Shown: piece after piece, positions 34,829 through 35,000 of the stretch
How the letters are laid out: every line of letters starts with the position of its first letter
Numbering within the stretch: the first letter of the stretch is position 1
Assembly: GCA_037179515.1 (NCBI GenBank)
Contig: JAXCGZ010007581.1
Location: forward strand, 155,001-190,000
Length of the DNA: 35,000 nucleotides
Origin: Halocaridina rubra
Taxonomy: Eukaryota > Arthropoda > Malacostraca > Decapoda > Atyidae
Reading direction: 5' to 3'
Position numbers and translations under genes: made by a program
Notes under the pieces: generated by a model
The model's input: the letters and a program-made list of their open reading frames with translations, nothing else
What the model was told of the DNA's origin: nothing
Database searches by the model: none

Positions 34829-35000
34829 TTTTTTTTTTGCTCCGGTTTTACGTCACGGACTCCCTTTTCTATCAAGGGCTAGGACGGTTGCCTTTTTGCG
34901 AAGGACTTGTTTTGGCATATGTAATCGTTACCCTGAGTGCATACCCTTGCTAACCTCAGCCCGTGACGGGGCGCGTACCCTCGACCTGTCGCCTCAGAGT
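34829..35000 (-). mobile_element. Probable SINE on the minus strand, cut by window end
   Basis: On the minus strand it ends in GC then an A run (plus 34829-34839), like a poly(A) tail. Upstream are CCCGTCACGGGC (self-complementary, about 34961-34974) and GACAGGTCGAGGGTACGC (B-box-like, about 34972-34990). The A box would lie outside the window. Weak, but strand, tail and box order agree. Confidence 0.4.

Overview
The window looks like a repeat-rich arthropod genome, most likely a decapod crustacean. This is inferred from very long (TA)n, (CA)n, (GA)n and (AAT)n arrays, CR1/L2-type non-LTR retrotransposons, tRNA-derived SINEs, palindromic MITEs and a short CCTAA (TTAGG-type) run. There is no operon structure and no prokaryotic gene. 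Nearly all long open frames are retrotransposon ORFs or microsatellites read as protein (YI, TH, RE, LS, NN repeats).

Two LINE families dominate. LINE-A has a coiled-coil/RRM-like ORF1, an ORF2 with APE endonuclease plus reverse transcriptase (RT), a 3' hairpin, and a tail with a 14-bp tandem repeat running into (AC)n. It is present as twelve copies or fragments: A1 (1-3080, minus, ORF2 open to the window edge), A2 and A3 (6668-9000, plus), A4 (9165-9672, minus), A5 (9673-10226, plus), A6 (11393-11549, minus), A7 (12002-14784, minus, old), A8 (23931-26962 plus 29592-29711, plus), A9 and A10 (29767-30340), A11 (30537-33410) and A12 (33411-33672). Most copy ends lie in (CA)n, and several copies are stacked head to tail with (AC)n between them. 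LINE-B (26963-29591, minus) is a different LINE with a large open frame. It is nested in A8, carries an (ATT)n tail and removed about 61 bp of its target. A decayed B-like C-terminus lies at 23093-23517.

Non-LINE elements: 4470-5115 holds two copies of a SINE-like family. A degenerate form of its core motif recurs as a roughly 72-bp tandem array at 15771-16155. 5124-6297 is a cluster of foldback elements, including a 472-bp spacerless palindrome and a TTAA-flanked MITE. 15074-15560 is an inverted pair of tRNA-like SINEs. 18097-18644 is a TIR element between two (TA)n arrays. 34556-34828 is a 5S-rRNA-like segment followed directly by a tRNA-like segment, i.e. a composite SINE. 34829-35000 is probably another SINE on the minus strand.

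The only candidate host gene is a minus-strand exon at 19016-21067, with a convincing 3' splice site. It encodes at least 653 residues of low-complexity protein that I do not recognise, with a C-terminal amphipathic helix. Everything else is microsatellite or anonymous spacer.
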